64,000 bases of DNA from an uncultured Clostridia bacterium (GCA_947625485.1 CANQOP010000003.1:1-64000); one strand, 5' to 3'; shown: positions 53,686-63,326, numbered from the stretch's first letter. A program made the numbers and translations. Notes: a model not told the origin generated them from the letters alone.

Positions 53686-54390
53686 CTACAAAGAATTGTT
53701 TTTAATTTTTAATGAATTTCGCGGATATAGTTTCGGAGTTGATTTAATTTTCTCAATTTCCACAATTGTTCTCTCGCCTGCTCCGCCTAGCTCAAATTCT
53801 GCCGTCTTTTTAATCCTTCCCCCCAGTGTTTCGACGGCATTTCTCGCTTCGTTAAGCTCTTCGCTGAGTTTCGGTCCTTTCATTGAAATAAAGCTTCCTC
53901 CGACTTTAACATAAGGAAGGCAGTATTCGCAAAGCACGTTCAGTCTTGCTACGGCACGCGACACCGCGACGTCGTACTTCTCACGGTAAAGCGGGTTCTG
54001 TCCGCCGTCCTCGGCGCGAAAATGGACTGTGTTCGCTTCTATCCCTGTTTCTTTGCACACCTCATTTAGGAATATAAGCCGCTTGTTCAGGCTGTCGAGC
54101 AGAGTAAGCTTTATATCGGGGCGCGCGATTTTAAGCGGAACGCCCGGAAATCCGGCTCCCGTTCCCACGTCAATCACTCTCGCGTCTCTCGGAATATCAT
54201 AATAATTCAAAAGCGTAAGACTGTCCGCGAAATGCTTGACCGCCACTTCCTCGGGCTGAATTATTCGGGTAAGGTTTACTTTTTCGTTCCACTCTATAAG
54301 GAGATTATAGTATTTTTCAAATTGTTCAGCCTGCAGGGCGGTCAACTCTATTCCGATTTTTCCGCATGCTTTTTTGACCAAATTTTTCAT
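53686..54390 (-). CDS. rsmG: 16S rRNA (guanine527-N7)-methyltransferase RsmG
   Basis: 234 residues from the ATG at 54390, where similarity to the family begins; a longer reading would overlap mnmG. SAM motif VIDVGTGAGFPGVPLKIARP and the conserved NLTRI and VSRAVARL segments. It methylates G527 in 16S rRNA. It lies 38 bp after mnmG. Confidence 0.94.
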   Translation of the reverse strand: MKNLVKKACGKIGIELTALQAEQFEKYYNLLIEWNEKVNLTRIIQPEEVAVKHFADSLTLLNYYDIPRDARVIDVGTGAGFPGVPLKIARPDIKLTLLDSLNKRLIFLNEVCKETGIEANTVHFRAEDGGQNPLYREKYDVAVSRAVARLNVLCEYCLPYVKVGGSFISMKGPKLSEELNEARNAVETLGGRIKKTAEFELGGAGERTIVEIEKIKSTPKLYPRNSLKIKNNSL

Positions 54391-54428
54391 AACAGATTTT
54401 CCCTTTATATCAAATTCTGCAAGCACAC

Positions 54429-56294
54429 TCATTTTCTCTGTGATAACCATATTAACAGCACGTTTATATCCGCAGGAGACACGCCCGAAATTCTTGACGC
54501 CTGACCTATGTTAAGAGGTCTGATTTTGTTCAGCTTTTCCTGAGCCTCTAAACGGAGTCCTTTCAGTTCCCTGTAATCAAAGTCCTCGGGAAGGCGTTTT
54601 TTCTCGAGCTTTTGCATCTGCTCAACCTGCTTGAGCTGTTTTTCAATATATCCCGCGTACTTTACCTCAATTTCAACCTGCTCAAAGATATTGCTGTCGA
54701 GGTTCGGTCTGGTTTCGTCAATCGGCGCGAGCGCTTTGTAGTCAATCTGAGGCCTGCGCAAAAGCTCTATAAGCTTTGCTCCCGTCGAGAGCGGTGTTGT
54801 TTCACGTGAAACAAGTATCTCGTTTATCTTCTCCGAAGGCGGAACAACGACCTTGCTTATTCGCTTCAGTTCTTCTGCTTTAAGTTCCTGCTTGCGGTTA
54901 AACCTCTCCCAGCGGCTGTCGGAAATTAAACCGATTTTTCTGCCTATAGGCGTGAGCCGTACATCGGCGTTATCCTGCCTGAGAACAAGCCTGTACTCAC
55001 TTCGCGATGTCATCATTCTGTAAGGCTCGTTCGCCCCCTTTGTCACAAGATCGTCGATAAGAGTGCCTATGTAGGAGGTGGAGCGGTCTAGAACAAGCGG
55101 CTCTTTTCCTTTAATTTTTAATGCCGCGTTTATTCCGGCTATAAGACCCTGAGCCGCGGCCTCCTCATATCCTGAGCTTCCGTTAAACTGTCCCGCGCCG
55201 TAAAGTCCGTTGAATTTCTTAAATTCCAGAGTGGCGTTCATTTCCGTCGGGTCGACGCAGTCGTACTCAATCGCATACGCAGGGCGCATAATCACGCAGT
55301 TTTCGAGTCCCTTTATCGTATGATAAAACTTTACCTGAACCTCCTCGGGCAGAGACGAGCTCATTCCCTGGAGATACATTTCCTCCGTGTTCTCGCCGCA
55401 CGGCTCGATAAAAAGCTGGTGTCTTTTCTTCTCTCCGAATCGGACGATTTTATCCTCCAGGCTCGGACAGTATCTCGGACCGACTCCTTCAATTTTCCCC
55501 CCGTAAAGCGGCGAACGGTGAATATTTTTGAGAATTATCTCCTTTGTTTTTTCATTAGTCCAGCTGATATGACAGATAACCTTGTTCTCTCCCAAATCGT
55601 CCGTATCGTAAGAGAACGGTATCGGCGGCTCATCGCCGTGCTGTTCCTCAAGCTCTGAGAAATCTATACTGCTTTTGAGTACGCGGGCAGGCGTACCCGT
55701 TTTAAAGCGTCTGAGCGGTAAACCTAAATTTTTTAGGCTTTGACCAAGAAAGCTCGCCGCAAAAATACCGTCGGGTCCGCTTTCGTAGCTTACCTCTCCT
55801 ACAAAAATCCTTCCGCCCAGATATGTTCCTGTTGCGATTATGACAGCTTTAACTTCGTACTCCGCCATCATTCTCGTGGTGAGTGTGTAGCAGTCGTCTG
55901 TCCTTTTTATATCCGTAATTTCAGCCTGATGAAGTTCAAGATTTTCCTGCGTTTCGAGCTTGTGCTTCATAACGTCAGAATATTTGCGGCGGTCAATCTG
56001 CGCGCGCAGAGAATGAACGGCAGGTCCCTTTCCTCGGTTGAGCATACGGCTCTGTAAAAAGCATTTGTCCGCCGTCTTGCCCATTTCGCCGCCGAGGGCG
56101 TCTATTTCACGCACAAGATGTCCCTTTGCCGTTCCGCCGATAGACGGATTGCACGGGCAGTTTCCTACAGCGTCCATGTTTATTGTAAAAACAACCGTGC
56201 GGCAGCCGAGCCGAGCCGAGGCGAGCGCCGCCTCAATCCCCGCGTGACCCGCGCCGATTACGGCTATATCATATTTCCCTGCTTTATAATTCAT
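54429..56294 (-). CDS. mnmG: tRNA uridine-5-carboxymethylaminomethyl modification enzyme MnmG
   Basis: 621 residues. FAD motif GAGHAGIEAALASARLG at the N-terminus, the conserved CNPSIGGTAKGHLVREIDALGGEMG with its Cys, the GTGTYL-like TGTYLGG, and a C-terminal helical domain that meets MnmE. With MnmE it modifies U34 of tRNAs. A perfect parS lies inside its 3' half. Confidence 0.97.
   Translation of the reverse strand: MNYKAGKYDIAVIGAGHAGIEAALASARLGCRTVVFTINMDAVGNCPCNPSIGGTAKGHLVREIDALGGEMGKTADKCFLQSRMLNRGKGPAVHSLRAQIDRRKYSDVMKHKLETQENLELHQAEITDIKRTDDCYTLTTRMMAEYEVKAVIIATGTYLGGRIFVGEVSYESGPDGIFAASFLGQSLKNLGLPLRRFKTGTPARVLKSSIDFSELEEQHGDEPPIPFSYDTDDLGENKVICHISWTNEKTKEIILKNIHRSPLYGGKIEGVGPRYCPSLEDKIVRFGEKKRHQLFIEPCGENTEEMYLQGMSSSLPEEVQVKFYHTIKGLENCVIMRPAYAIEYDCVDPTEMNATLEFKKFNGLYGAGQFNGSSGYEEAAAQGLIAGINAALKIKGKEPLVLDRSTSYIGTLIDDLVTKGANEPYRMMTSRSEYRLVLRQDNADVRLTPIGRKIGLISDSRWERFNRKQELKAEELKRISKVVVPPSEKINEILVSRETTPLSTGAKLIELLRRPQIDYKALAPIDETRPNLDSNIFEQVEIEVKYAGYIEKQLKQVEQMQKLEKKRLPEDFDYRELKGLRLEAQEKLNKIRPLNIGQASRISGVSPADINVLLIWLSQRK
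54798..54813. promoter_or_regulatory. parS site 2, inside mnmG
   Basis: Exact TGTTTCACGTGAAACA within the mnmG coding sequence. It encodes Cys-Phe-Thr/Val-type codons on neither strand specially; on the mnmG strand it reads VSRETT. It gives a second ParB loading site about 6 kb left of dnaA. Confidence 0.97.
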
Positions 56295-56312
56295 AAAACG
56301 ACCTCTTAATTT

Positions 56313-57680
56313 TTACTTGCCAACGCAGAAATTGTGGAAAACATTATCCACCACGACCTCGCTTACGCGTTCTCCCGTAAGTTCAAGAATATTTTCTATC
56401 GCTTCCTCCAGCAAAACCTCCACGGCGTCAAAGGTCATACCTATATCAAGCGCATTTTTTGCCTCAATCAATGCCTTTTTTGCGTTCATTACCGCGTTGC
56501 GCTGGCGTTCATTCGCGAGAATACCCTCGCTCGGATTAAAGTCCTCCGTTCCGGCGACTTTTGAAATAATTTCTGAAAGCCTGTCGTAGCCTTCTCCGCT
56601 CTTCGCGGAAATTTCAACCACATAATCAAGCCTGTCCTTTATATAAATTCGGTCGATTTTAACACCTAAATCCGTTTTGTTGACAATTCCGACCGACGGT
56701 ACTCCCTTTATACTTTCAATAAGTTTTTTGTCATCCTCGTCAAGAGCTTGGCTTCCGTCAAATACACAAAGCACAAGACCGCAGGTTTTAAGCCTGTTTT
56801 TCGCTATATCTACTCCAATTTTTTCTACGGTATCCCCTGTTTCGTGTATTCCCGCAGTGTCGCTCAGCCTGAGAATAACATCGCCGACAATCACGGTTTC
56901 TTCTATAATGTCGCGCGTTGTACCCGGGATATCCGTGACAATACTTCTGTCTCTCCCCGAAAGAAGGTTCATAAGCGTGCTTTTACCGGTGTTCGGCTTT
57001 CCTGCGATTACCGTGTCAATACCTTCCCTGAACGTACGCCCTTTGTCGTAGGTTTTAAGAAGGTTGTCCAATTCACTCAGCCATTCGCTAAAATTCTGCC
57101 TTAAATTTTCGCCTGTAACTTCCTCTATGTCTTCTTCGGGATAATCCGCCCACGCACTGAAATGCGCCGCAGTATTTACAAGGCTGTTTTTTAAGCCCTC
57201 TATTCTTTTCCATAAAGCGCCCTCTTTAGCGCTGAGCGCCGAGCGCGCCGCAATACGGCTTTTTGCGGAGATAATATCTATAACGGCTTCCGCCTCGGTA
57301 AGCTCCATTTTACCGTTTAGAAACGCGCGCTTTGTAAACTCTCCCGCCGAAGCAGGAACAGCCCCTGCTTCGAGCACGCTTCTGAGAACTTCGCGCGTTA
57401 TAAAAAGTCCTCCGTGACACGAAAGCTCCACCACGTTTTCCCCTGTATAGCTGTTTGGAGAGCGGAAAACTGTCGCGATAGCCTCGTCAATTATTTCGTT
57501 ATCTCTTACAACTTGACCGAAAGCTGCGGTATATCCCTTCATTTCGGAGAGCTTTTTCCCTCTCGCCGCTCTGAAAACCTTGTCCGCAATTGTAATCGCG
57601 TCGACGCCGCTTATGCGAATCACTCCGATTCCGCCCTCGCCCTGAGCTGTCGAAATCGCCGCTATGGTTGATTTGCTCAT
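56313..57680 (-). CDS. mnmE: tRNA modification GTPase MnmE
   Basis: 455 residues from the ATG at 57680, behind GGTGAT. N-terminal tetrahydrofolate-binding domain (IAAISTAQGEGGIGVIRISG), central G domain with GKPNTGKSTLMN, DIPGTTRD, DTAG and NKTD, and the C-terminal FCVGK with the catalytic-type Cys. Partner of MnmG, 18 bp upstream of it. Confidence 0.96.
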   Translation of the reverse strand: MSKSTIAAISTAQGEGGIGVIRISGVDAITIADKVFRAARGKKLSEMKGYTAAFGQVVRDNEIIDEAIATVFRSPNSYTGENVVELSCHGGLFITREVLRSVLEAGAVPASAGEFTKRAFLNGKMELTEAEAVIDIISAKSRIAARSALSAKEGALWKRIEGLKNSLVNTAAHFSAWADYPEEDIEEVTGENLRQNFSEWLSELDNLLKTYDKGRTFREGIDTVIAGKPNTGKSTLMNLLSGRDRSIVTDIPGTTRDIIEETVIVGDVILRLSDTAGIHETGDTVEKIGVDIAKNRLKTCGLVLCVFDGSQALDEDDKKLIESIKGVPSVGIVNKTDLGVKIDRIYIKDRLDYVVEISAKSGEGYDRLSEIISKVAGTEDFNPSEGILANERQRNAVMNAKKALIEAKNALDIGMTFDAVEVLLEEAIENILELTGERVSEVVVDNVFHNFCVGK

Positions 57681-57710
57681 TTTAATCACCCGAACTTCGT
57701 ATTCAAAAAT

Positions 57711-57738
57711 GGAGCTGCCAAATTACTTAGACAGCTCC
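57711..57738 (-). terminator. Terminator after jag
   Basis: Stem GGAGCTG/CAGCTCC (57711-57717, 57732-57738); T tracts on both sides, leftward ATTTTTG. It splits the rpmH-jag cluster from mnmE. Confidence 0.75.
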
Positions 57739-57747
57739 GTTTTTCTA

Positions 57748-58506
57748 TTAGTCTATTCTACCGTAAAGACCTGCGCCGTTGCTTTCGTCGAGCGGCTTGC
57801 GGTCAGGATTGGGAGCAGGTCTCGTGTTTCTTCCGTTTCTCTGTCCTCTCCTGTTGTAATTTCTGTTTCTTCTGTCCTTCGGGTCAGGACCTATGACTAC
57901 GTGTCTCGAGGCGTTTTCGCCCTCGCTCCACGAAATCGCTCCGTTTACTTTCTGTACGGAGGTATGTATAATTCTTCTCTCATATGGATTCATCGGCTCA
58001 AGAGAGGTTTTTCTTCCGGTCTTAACAGCCTTGAAAGCGAGCTTTCTGCCCAGAATTTCGAGAGTTTTCTCGCGTTTTTCCCTGTAATTTCCCGTATTAA
58101 CGGTAATTTTAAAATAACTGTTATCCACGTGATTCGCAACGAGACTTGTGAGGTATTGAAGCGCGTCCAGCGTTTCGCCGCGTCTTCCGATAACGAAACC
58201 AACATCCTCTCCCTCAATATTAAAGGTTGCGCTGTCTTCGTTTTTTTCCGCATTAACAGTTATGTCGCTGAGGTTCATTGCGCCGATAACGTCCTTTAAA
58301 AACTTCTCGGCAATATCCGCAGGATTGCCTTTAACGGTAACTTTAACCTTTGCGGGCTTGCCGCCGAAAAGACCGAGAACCTTTTTCTCCGCTCTGTTTA
58401 TAACCTCAAATTCTACTTCGTCTGCATCGCTGAGTCCGAGCTGAGCCTTTGCGTCTGCAAGTGCCTCAAGCTCCGTTTCACCTGTGCCAATAACTTCTTT
58501 AATCAT
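57748..58506 (-). CDS. jag: RNA-binding protein Jag/KhpB
   Basis: 252 residues. Jag_N domain (about 1-50), a KH domain (about 90-155, with IEGEDVGFVIGRRGETLDALQYL) and an R3H domain (about 160-225, NPYERRIIHTSVQ). The C-terminal tail is Arg/Asn-rich. In streptococci KhpB with KhpA affects cell elongation and binds many RNAs. It lies 21 bp after yidC, the usual neighbour. Confidence 0.92.
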   Translation of the reverse strand: MIKEVIGTGETELEALADAKAQLGLSDADEVEFEVINRAEKKVLGLFGGKPAKVKVTVKGNPADIAEKFLKDVIGAMNLSDITVNAEKNEDSATFNIEGEDVGFVIGRRGETLDALQYLTSLVANHVDNSYFKITVNTGNYREKREKTLEILGRKLAFKAVKTGRKTSLEPMNPYERRIIHTSVQKVNGAISWSEGENASRHVVIGPDPKDRRNRNYNRRGQRNGRNTRPAPNPDRKPLDESNGAGLYGRID

Positions 58507-58527
58507 TTTGGTCCCTCTGATTTCTGA

Positions 58528-59523
58528 TTACTTCTTTTTATTTTTGTTTTTATTGTTTGCATTATTAAAGCTTACGGGAGCATATTCGTACTTAATCTGA
58601 GCTTCCTGCTGCTCAAGCAAAGCAACGTGCTGAGCCTCTCCTTTAGCGATAAGCTGCGCAGGACTGTAAAATTTTCCCATAACAATCGACTGAATAAGGC
58701 TGAAAAGCGATGATGCAATCCAGTAGAAACCCACAGCGGCAGGAACGGAATAAGCAATCCACGCCGTAAACAGCGGCATTCCTATCATCATAACCTTCAT
58801 ACAACCCTGCTGGTTCTGCATAGTTTCGTTTACCTTCATTGTTACGAGCTGAGCCGCAACCGAAGAAACGAAACAAAGAACAGGAACCAGAACATACAGC
58901 GAGAATAATCCCTGACTGTTCGGAGTTGTGAGAAGATTAAAGCCTGCGAAATTAAAGCCGTTTATAAACTCTTCTATATTTACCGCGTCATTTCCTAAGG
59001 TAAAGAGCTGTGGTATAAGCTCTCTTGAGTCGGCAAGCGTACTTATAAGCGAAATTTCCTGATACGCTCCGCCTGATCCCGCTGCTGCTCCGCCCGAAAT
59101 CGAAAAACCGGGAACAGTGTTGATAAAATTCATAGCATTCTGCACTATATCAGAGCCGATATGAAGCGTATTTGTAAGCGGATATGCAACAGCGTAAAAG
59201 ATACCGAGCATAATAAAAAGAGGAATGAGACTTGTGAGACAGCCCCCTGTCGGGCTTACTCCCTCTTTTTCGTAGAGTTTCTGCATCTCTTCGTTAGCTT
59301 TTTGCTTGTTATTTGCGTATTTTTCTCTTATTTCCTGCTGCTTTTTCTGCAATCTCGATGTGTTTGCCATACTTTTCTGTTGCTTGACAGAAAAAGGAAA
59401 TAAAATAAATCTGACTATAAGCGTAAAAAATAAAATTGATACTCCGAAGTTCTGAAATACGTAAAACAGACCCCAGAGCAAGTATCCGAGGATACTTCCA
59501 AAAAAACCGAAAATTTGCATCAT
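58528..59523 (-). CDS. yidC: Membrane protein insertase YidC
   Basis: 331 residues. Five membrane segments; the conserved Arg in the groove is the one in LIVRFILFPFSVKQQKS (about residue 38). The long charged loop is LQKKQQEIREKYANNKQKANEEMQKLYEKEGVSP-type sequence, followed by GGCLTSLIPLFIML. The C-terminal NNKNKNKKK tail is basic and may touch ribosomes. No lipobox, unlike SpoIIIJ. It abuts yidD. Confidence 0.95.
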   Translation of the reverse strand: MMQIFGFFGSILGYLLWGLFYVFQNFGVSILFFTLIVRFILFPFSVKQQKSMANTSRLQKKQQEIREKYANNKQKANEEMQKLYEKEGVSPTGGCLTSLIPLFIMLGIFYAVAYPLTNTLHIGSDIVQNAMNFINTVPGFSISGGAAAGSGGAYQEISLISTLADSRELIPQLFTLGNDAVNIEEFINGFNFAGFNLLTTPNSQGLFSLYVLVPVLCFVSSVAAQLVTMKVNETMQNQQGCMKVMMIGMPLFTAWIAYSVPAAVGFYWIASSLFSLIQSIVMGKFYSPAQLIAKGEAQHVALLEQQEAQIKYEYAPVSFNNANNKNKNKKK

Positions 59524-59763
59524 TTAAGAGTTACCTCTCTTTTTTCCTTTTTTCTCGGGTACAGGGTCAACCCCTCCCTTTGAAAAAGGGTTACATCTGA
59601 GAAATCGCCATACCGCAAGCGCGCTCCCTTTTAATACTCCGTGTACCTCAATCGCTTCAACCGCGTAGTTGGAGCAGGTCGGATAATACTTACATTTAGG
59701 AGAAGTATTAGCAGAGATATTTTTCTGATAAAAGCGGATTAATTTAATAAGGAGCATTTTCAT
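59524..59763 (-). CDS. yidD: Membrane protein insertion efficiency factor YidD
   Basis: 79 residues. Signature [33 protein letters not shown] and [14 protein letters not shown]. Small amphipathic protein that aids insertion with YidC. It overlaps rnpA by 4 bases and ends one base before yidC. Confidence 0.93.
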   Translation of the reverse strand: MKMLLIKLIRFYQKNISANTSPKCKYYPTCSNYAVEAIEVHGVLKGSALAVWRFLRCNPFSKGGVDPVPEKKGKKRGNS

Positions 59764-60107
59764 CTTTTATTCTCCTTAAAAATTCCCGCCTTTTTAAAAT
59801 GAGAGATCATAACTTCTTTAACGACATAACTCTTTACGTAAGATGTTTTTCCTCTTGCGACGAAAACTATGTCAAAGCCTCCCTTTACATTCGGGAAAAG
59901 CTCCCCTAGAGCCGCTCTGATAACTCTGCGCGAACGCGAACGCCTGACGGCATTGCCGATTTTTTTGCCGGTGGTTATTCCATATCGAAGGTTATCGGAT
60001 TTATTTTTCAAAACATAGGTTACAAGCACAGGACTGACAAAGCTCTTTCCTTTTCGGTAAAGCCTTTGAAAATCCTTATTATCTTTCAAAGTGATTTTCT
60101 CACTCAT
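59760..60107 (-). CDS. rnpA: Ribonuclease P protein component
   Basis: 115 residues from the ATG at 60107, behind AGGTGG. Core segments [21 protein letters not shown] and [21 protein letters not shown]. The family usually has RNR in the latter; here it is RSR. It binds pre-tRNA leaders with the RNase P RNA, which is not in this window. Confidence 0.93.
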   Translation of the reverse strand: MSEKITLKDNKDFQRLYRKGKSFVSPVLVTYVLKNKSDNLRYGITTGKKIGNAVRRSRSRRVIRAALGELFPNVKGGFDIVFVARGKTSYVKSYVVKEVMISHFKKAGIFKENKR

Positions 60108-60180
60108 TAAAACCACCTGCATACCGGGACGTTACCCATAGCGTGTGTGAACACAAAAAATTTACTTCTCTAAAGTAATA

Positions 60181-60204
60181 AAGACCACCAAAAAAAGTGG
60201 TCTT
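60181..60204 (-). terminator. Hairpin between rpmH and rnpA
   Basis: Stem AAGACCAC/GTGGTCTT with an A/T loop, directly after the rpmH stop. A weak T tract follows, so it probably lets part of the transcripts through to rnpA. Confidence 0.5.
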
Positions 60205-60207
60205 ATT

Positions 60208-60342
60208 TTAATATGACAACTTTTTTCTTCCTTTAGCTCTTCTTCTTGCTAAAACTTTTCTGCCGTTTGCAGTCGACATTCTTTTCATAAAACCGTGTTC
60301 CTTTTTTCTGTGGAGCTTTTTAGGCTGATATGTTCTCTTCAT
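60208..60342 (-). CDS. rpmH: 50S ribosomal protein L34
   Basis: 44 residues, [22 protein letters not shown]...[13 protein letters not shown] in outline, matching the universal short L34. Start ATG at 60342, with AAAGGAGG upstream. First gene of the leftward cluster from the origin. Confidence 0.97.
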   Translation of the reverse strand: MKRTYQPKKLHRKKEHGFMKRMSTANGRKVLARRRAKGRKKLSY

Positions 60343-60397
60343 AAACTTATGAACCTCCTTTCGGAAACATAACCTTGCAATATACTTGCAGTTTATC

Positions 60398-60426
60398 ATT
60401 ATAGTATAAAAGTCAAAAATCGTCAA
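60398..60426 (-). promoter_or_regulatory. Promoter of rpmH cluster
   Basis: Leftward TTGACG (-35, 60421-60426), 17-bp spacer, TATAAT (-10, 60398-60403). Confidence 0.75.
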
Positions 60427-60429
60427 CAA

Positions 60430-60568
60430 CTTTTTTCAAAAAATTATTTTTTATAATAATTAAAAAATTATATATACAAGATATTGTAGGTGTAACTTTT
60501 CAGACAACTAAAACTTTAAAAAATCTATATTAATATATACAATTTATATTACAATTTCTTAACTGCAA
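60430..60568. other. AT-rich gap between rpmH and dnaA
   Basis: Very AT-rich DNA with several TATATA runs, lying between the divergent rpmH and dnaA promoters. I see no clear DnaA box, no ORF and no repeat array. It may add flexibility to the origin region. Confidence 0.5.
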
Positions 60569-60597
60569 TTGCATTTTCGGCTTTTTCTTGCTATAAT
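60569..60597 (+). promoter_or_regulatory. Promoter of dnaA
   Basis: TTGCAT (60569-60574), 17-bp spacer, TATAAT (60592-60597); about 70 nt of leader before the dnaA ATG, including GGTAACCGC/GCGGTTT complementarity near 60628-60653. Confidence 0.7.
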
Positions 60598-60672
60598 ATA
60601 ATCAGATTATAGTGGAGTAATTTTGGTAACCGCTTAGTAAGGGAGGCGGTTTAAAAAGGAAAGGATAAACTT

Positions 60673-61986
60673 ATGGTACAATTTAACGAAGCCTGGGACG
60701 TAATATGCGGTTATTGCAAACGAAGTATAACCGACGTCGCCTACAATACATGGATAAGCAAAATAGAACCTTTAAGCTTAAATTTCGATAAAAACGAGGC
60801 TACTCTCCTTGTTCCTAACGATTTTCACCGCCAGACGCTCGAACGCTGTTATAAAACACTTTTGAGCGATGCGTTTGAGGCGGTTTTCGGCACATATTTT
60901 GAAATAAAATTTACTGTTCCGGAAGAAGAAGAAAAGAAAAATATTCTTGTCGACGATATTAACGACAAAGGTTATGAATACACCTTTGAGACCTTTATCG
61001 TCGGAAATTCCAATAAGTTTGCCCACGCAGCTTGCCTGGCTGTTGCTCAGAATCCGTCAAAAGCTTATAACCCTCTCGTGCTTTACGGAAACTCGGGTCT
61101 CGGAAAAACTCATCTTCTCTACGCAATATGGAACGAAATTAAGAAAAACGATTCAAAAAAGAACATCTGCTATGTAAAGGGAGACGATTTTACAAACGAC
61201 CTAATTGAGTCGCTCCACAGAAACGCTATGACCGAATTCAGGCAGAAATACCGTCATGCCGATATTCTCCTCGTGGACGATATTCAGTTTATCGGCGGCA
61301 AGGAAAGCACACAGCTCGAGTTCTTCCACACCTTTGAAACTCTGTACCTTGCTAACAAACAGATTATACTCACCTCAGACCGACCGCCGAAAGAAATTAA
61401 AACTCTTGACGACCGCCTGAGAGGACGGTTTGAAGGAGGACTTATAGCCGATATTCTTCCTCCTGATATTGAAACAAGAATAGCAATTATAAAGCGCAAA
61501 GCGGAGCTTATGAACATAGAAATTCCGAACGACGTATGCGAGTATATTGCTAACAACGTAAAATCAAATATCCGCCAGCTTGAGGGAACCGTAAAGAAAA
61601 TTAAAGCTAAAAACAACCTTGACGGCGAGCGTCCCTCAATAAAATCTGTACAAAATATTATTGCGGATATTCTAAACAACGACACTCCTCCCGAGGTTAC
61701 GGTAGAAAAAATTGTCGATGAAGTATCGCGTACCTTTAACGTAAGTGCGGAAGACCTTCGCCGCAGCAACAACCGCAGCGCATACATAAGCGGTCCCCGT
61801 CAGGTAGCGATTTACGTCGTAAACGAGCTTACAACACTCACTCAGGAGAATATAGGCAGAGAATTTGGAGGAAGAGACCATTCCACAGTAAAGTACGCGA
61901 TTGATACCACTAAAAAGAAAATGAGCAAGGACACAAAGCTTCGTTCAATCGTTGATGATATAATCAAAAACTGCAGTAACGAGTAA
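60673..61986 (+). CDS. dnaA: Chromosomal replication initiator protein DnaA
   Basis: 437 residues. Domain I (about 1-80, WDVICGYCKRSITDVAYNTWIS), short domain II, AAA+ domain III with GNSGLGKTHLLYA, DILLVDDIQFI and sensor motifs, and domain IV with the box-reading helix FGGRDHSTVKYAID. It opens oriC, which lies directly downstream. AAAGGAAAGG before ATG. Confidence 0.98.
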   Translation: MVQFNEAWDVICGYCKRSITDVAYNTWISKIEPLSLNFDKNEATLLVPNDFHRQTLERCYKTLLSDAFEAVFGTYFEIKFTVPEEEEKKNILVDDINDKGYEYTFETFIVGNSNKFAHAACLAVAQNPSKAYNPLVLYGNSGLGKTHLLYAIWNEIKKNDSKKNICYVKGDDFTNDLIESLHRNAMTEFRQKYRHADILLVDDIQFIGGKESTQLEFFHTFETLYLANKQIILTSDRPPKEIKTLDDRLRGRFEGGLIADILPPDIETRIAIIKRKAELMNIEIPNDVCEYIANNVKSNIRQLEGTVKKIKAKNNLDGERPSIKSVQNIIADILNNDTPPEVTVEKIVDEVSRTFNVSAEDLRRSNNRSAYISGPRQVAIYVVNELTTLTQENIGREFGGRDHSTVKYAIDTTKKKMSKDTKLRSIVDDIIKNCSNE

Positions 61987-62225
61987 GAAAAATTTTACTC
62001 ATTTTTATCAACATTCAACACCCGCATTTCAACAAAATGCGGACAACTCCCGAATATATAAATTTTTATCAACATTTTAAACATTGTGAAAATGAAAAAT
62101 TTACCGTTATTTTTTCGATAAATAAGCCAAAAAATAAAGATTTCAACATTTCCGCAAACTCTACTACTACTACTAAGCTATATTATCTTATCTTTATATT
62201 ATAAAGCGAAAAAGGAGAGAAGCTT
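61987..62225. other. oriC: Likely replication origin (oriC)
   Basis: Gap between dnaA and dnaN. TTATCAACA boxes at 62005-62013 and 62066-62074, weaker TTTCAACA-type sites at 62027 and 62141, a CCGCATTT/AAATGCGG hairpin (62022-62042), five tandem CTA triplets (62161-62175) matching the DnaA-trio pattern on the complementary strand, and an AT-rich block (62176-62205) as the likely unwinding element. Confidence 0.8.
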
Positions 62226-63326
62226 ATGAAATTTAACGTTCTCAGAACCGACCTTGTTGAGGCTGTCTCAAACGTATCGAGAGCAGTTTCAAGTAAAGCG
62301 ACAATTCCTGCACTGGAAGGAGTTCTTATTAAGGCGTACGGACAGACTATTTCCGTTTCGGGATATAATCTCGAAATAGGAATTACAACAAACATAGACG
62401 CAACCATTCAGCAGGAGGGAGAAATTGTCGTTCCTGCGATGACTTTTAACGCATTTATACGCAAGCTTCCCGAAGAGGTTGTATGCATAGAGACGGACGA
62501 GAGAATGAAAACCTATATAACAAGCGGTTCAGCTTCCTACAGACTGGTCGGAATTTCTTCAGTTGAGTATCCCGATCTTCCTGTTTTTGAGGAGACTGAG
62601 AGGTTTGAAATTAAGGGAAATATTTTAAGCGATATGATTCATCAGACGGTTTACGCCGTGTCCGATAATAACGCAAAGCCGATTTATACAGGATCGCTTT
62701 TTGAACTTAAAGATAAAAATTTCAAGATTGTTGCGGTTGACGGATATCGTATGGCTATCCGTCAGGAGCCTATTGAGGACGAAATTGAGAGCAGGTTCGT
62801 TGTCCCGGGGAAAACTCAGAGCGAGGTTGTAAAATTAATCAAATCCGAAGAAAATATTAAAATAGGAATCGGACAAAGACACATCGTTTTTAAAATAGGG
62901 GAGTATTCCGTAATTTCGCGTCTTATAGAGGGTACGTTCCTTGATTATAAAAGTACGATACCAAAGGATAAGAAAACAGAAGTTGTTGTTAATACGCGTA
63001 AGCTTATCGCAACTGTTGACAGAATGATGCCTGTAAACGGAGATAAAATTCAAAGTCCTGTAAGACTGAGCTTTTCAAACGACGAAATTCACTTTTCCTG
63101 TACCTCGGCTCTCAACAGTGCCGACGATATTATAGAAGCACCGATAATGGGTGAAGAGGTCGAAATCGGCTTTAATAACCGCTATCTTTTTGACGCAATC
63201 AGGAATATAGACAGCGACGAGCTGAAAATGGTCTTAAACGGCGGACTTTCCCCGATGGTAATAATGCCTGTTAAAGGAGACAGCTTTATAAATCTTGTCG
63301 TTCCAATGAGGTTGTCAAATGTCTGA
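62226..63326 (+). CDS. dnaN: DNA polymerase III beta subunit (sliding clamp)
   Basis: 366 residues, three repeated clamp folds. [24 protein letters not shown] and [11 protein letters not shown] at the start; [12 protein letters not shown] and [20 protein letters not shown] at the end. It forms the ring that holds the polymerase on DNA. AAGGAGAG before ATG. It overlaps the S4 gene by 8 bases. Confidence 0.97.
   Translation: MKFNVLRTDLVEAVSNVSRAVSSKATIPALEGVLIKAYGQTISVSGYNLEIGITTNIDATIQQEGEIVVPAMTFNAFIRKLPEEVVCIETDERMKTYITSGSASYRLVGISSVEYPDLPVFEETERFEIKGNILSDMIHQTVYAVSDNNAKPIYTGSLFELKDKNFKIVAVDGYRMAIRQEPIEDEIESRFVVPGKTQSEVVKLIKSEENIKIGIGQRHIVFKIGEYSVISRLIEGTFLDYKSTIPKDKKTEVVVNTRKLIATVDRMMPVNGDKIQSPVRLSFSNDEIHFSCTSALNSADDIIEAPIMGEEVEIGFNNRYLFDAIRNIDSDELKMVLNGGLSPMVIMPVKGDSFINLVVPMRLSNV

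Noticed and set aside
60430..60660. DnaA boxes upstream of dnaA
   Set aside because: The stretch is AT-rich but holds no clear TTATNCACA or TTATCAACA; the boxes lie downstream of dnaA.
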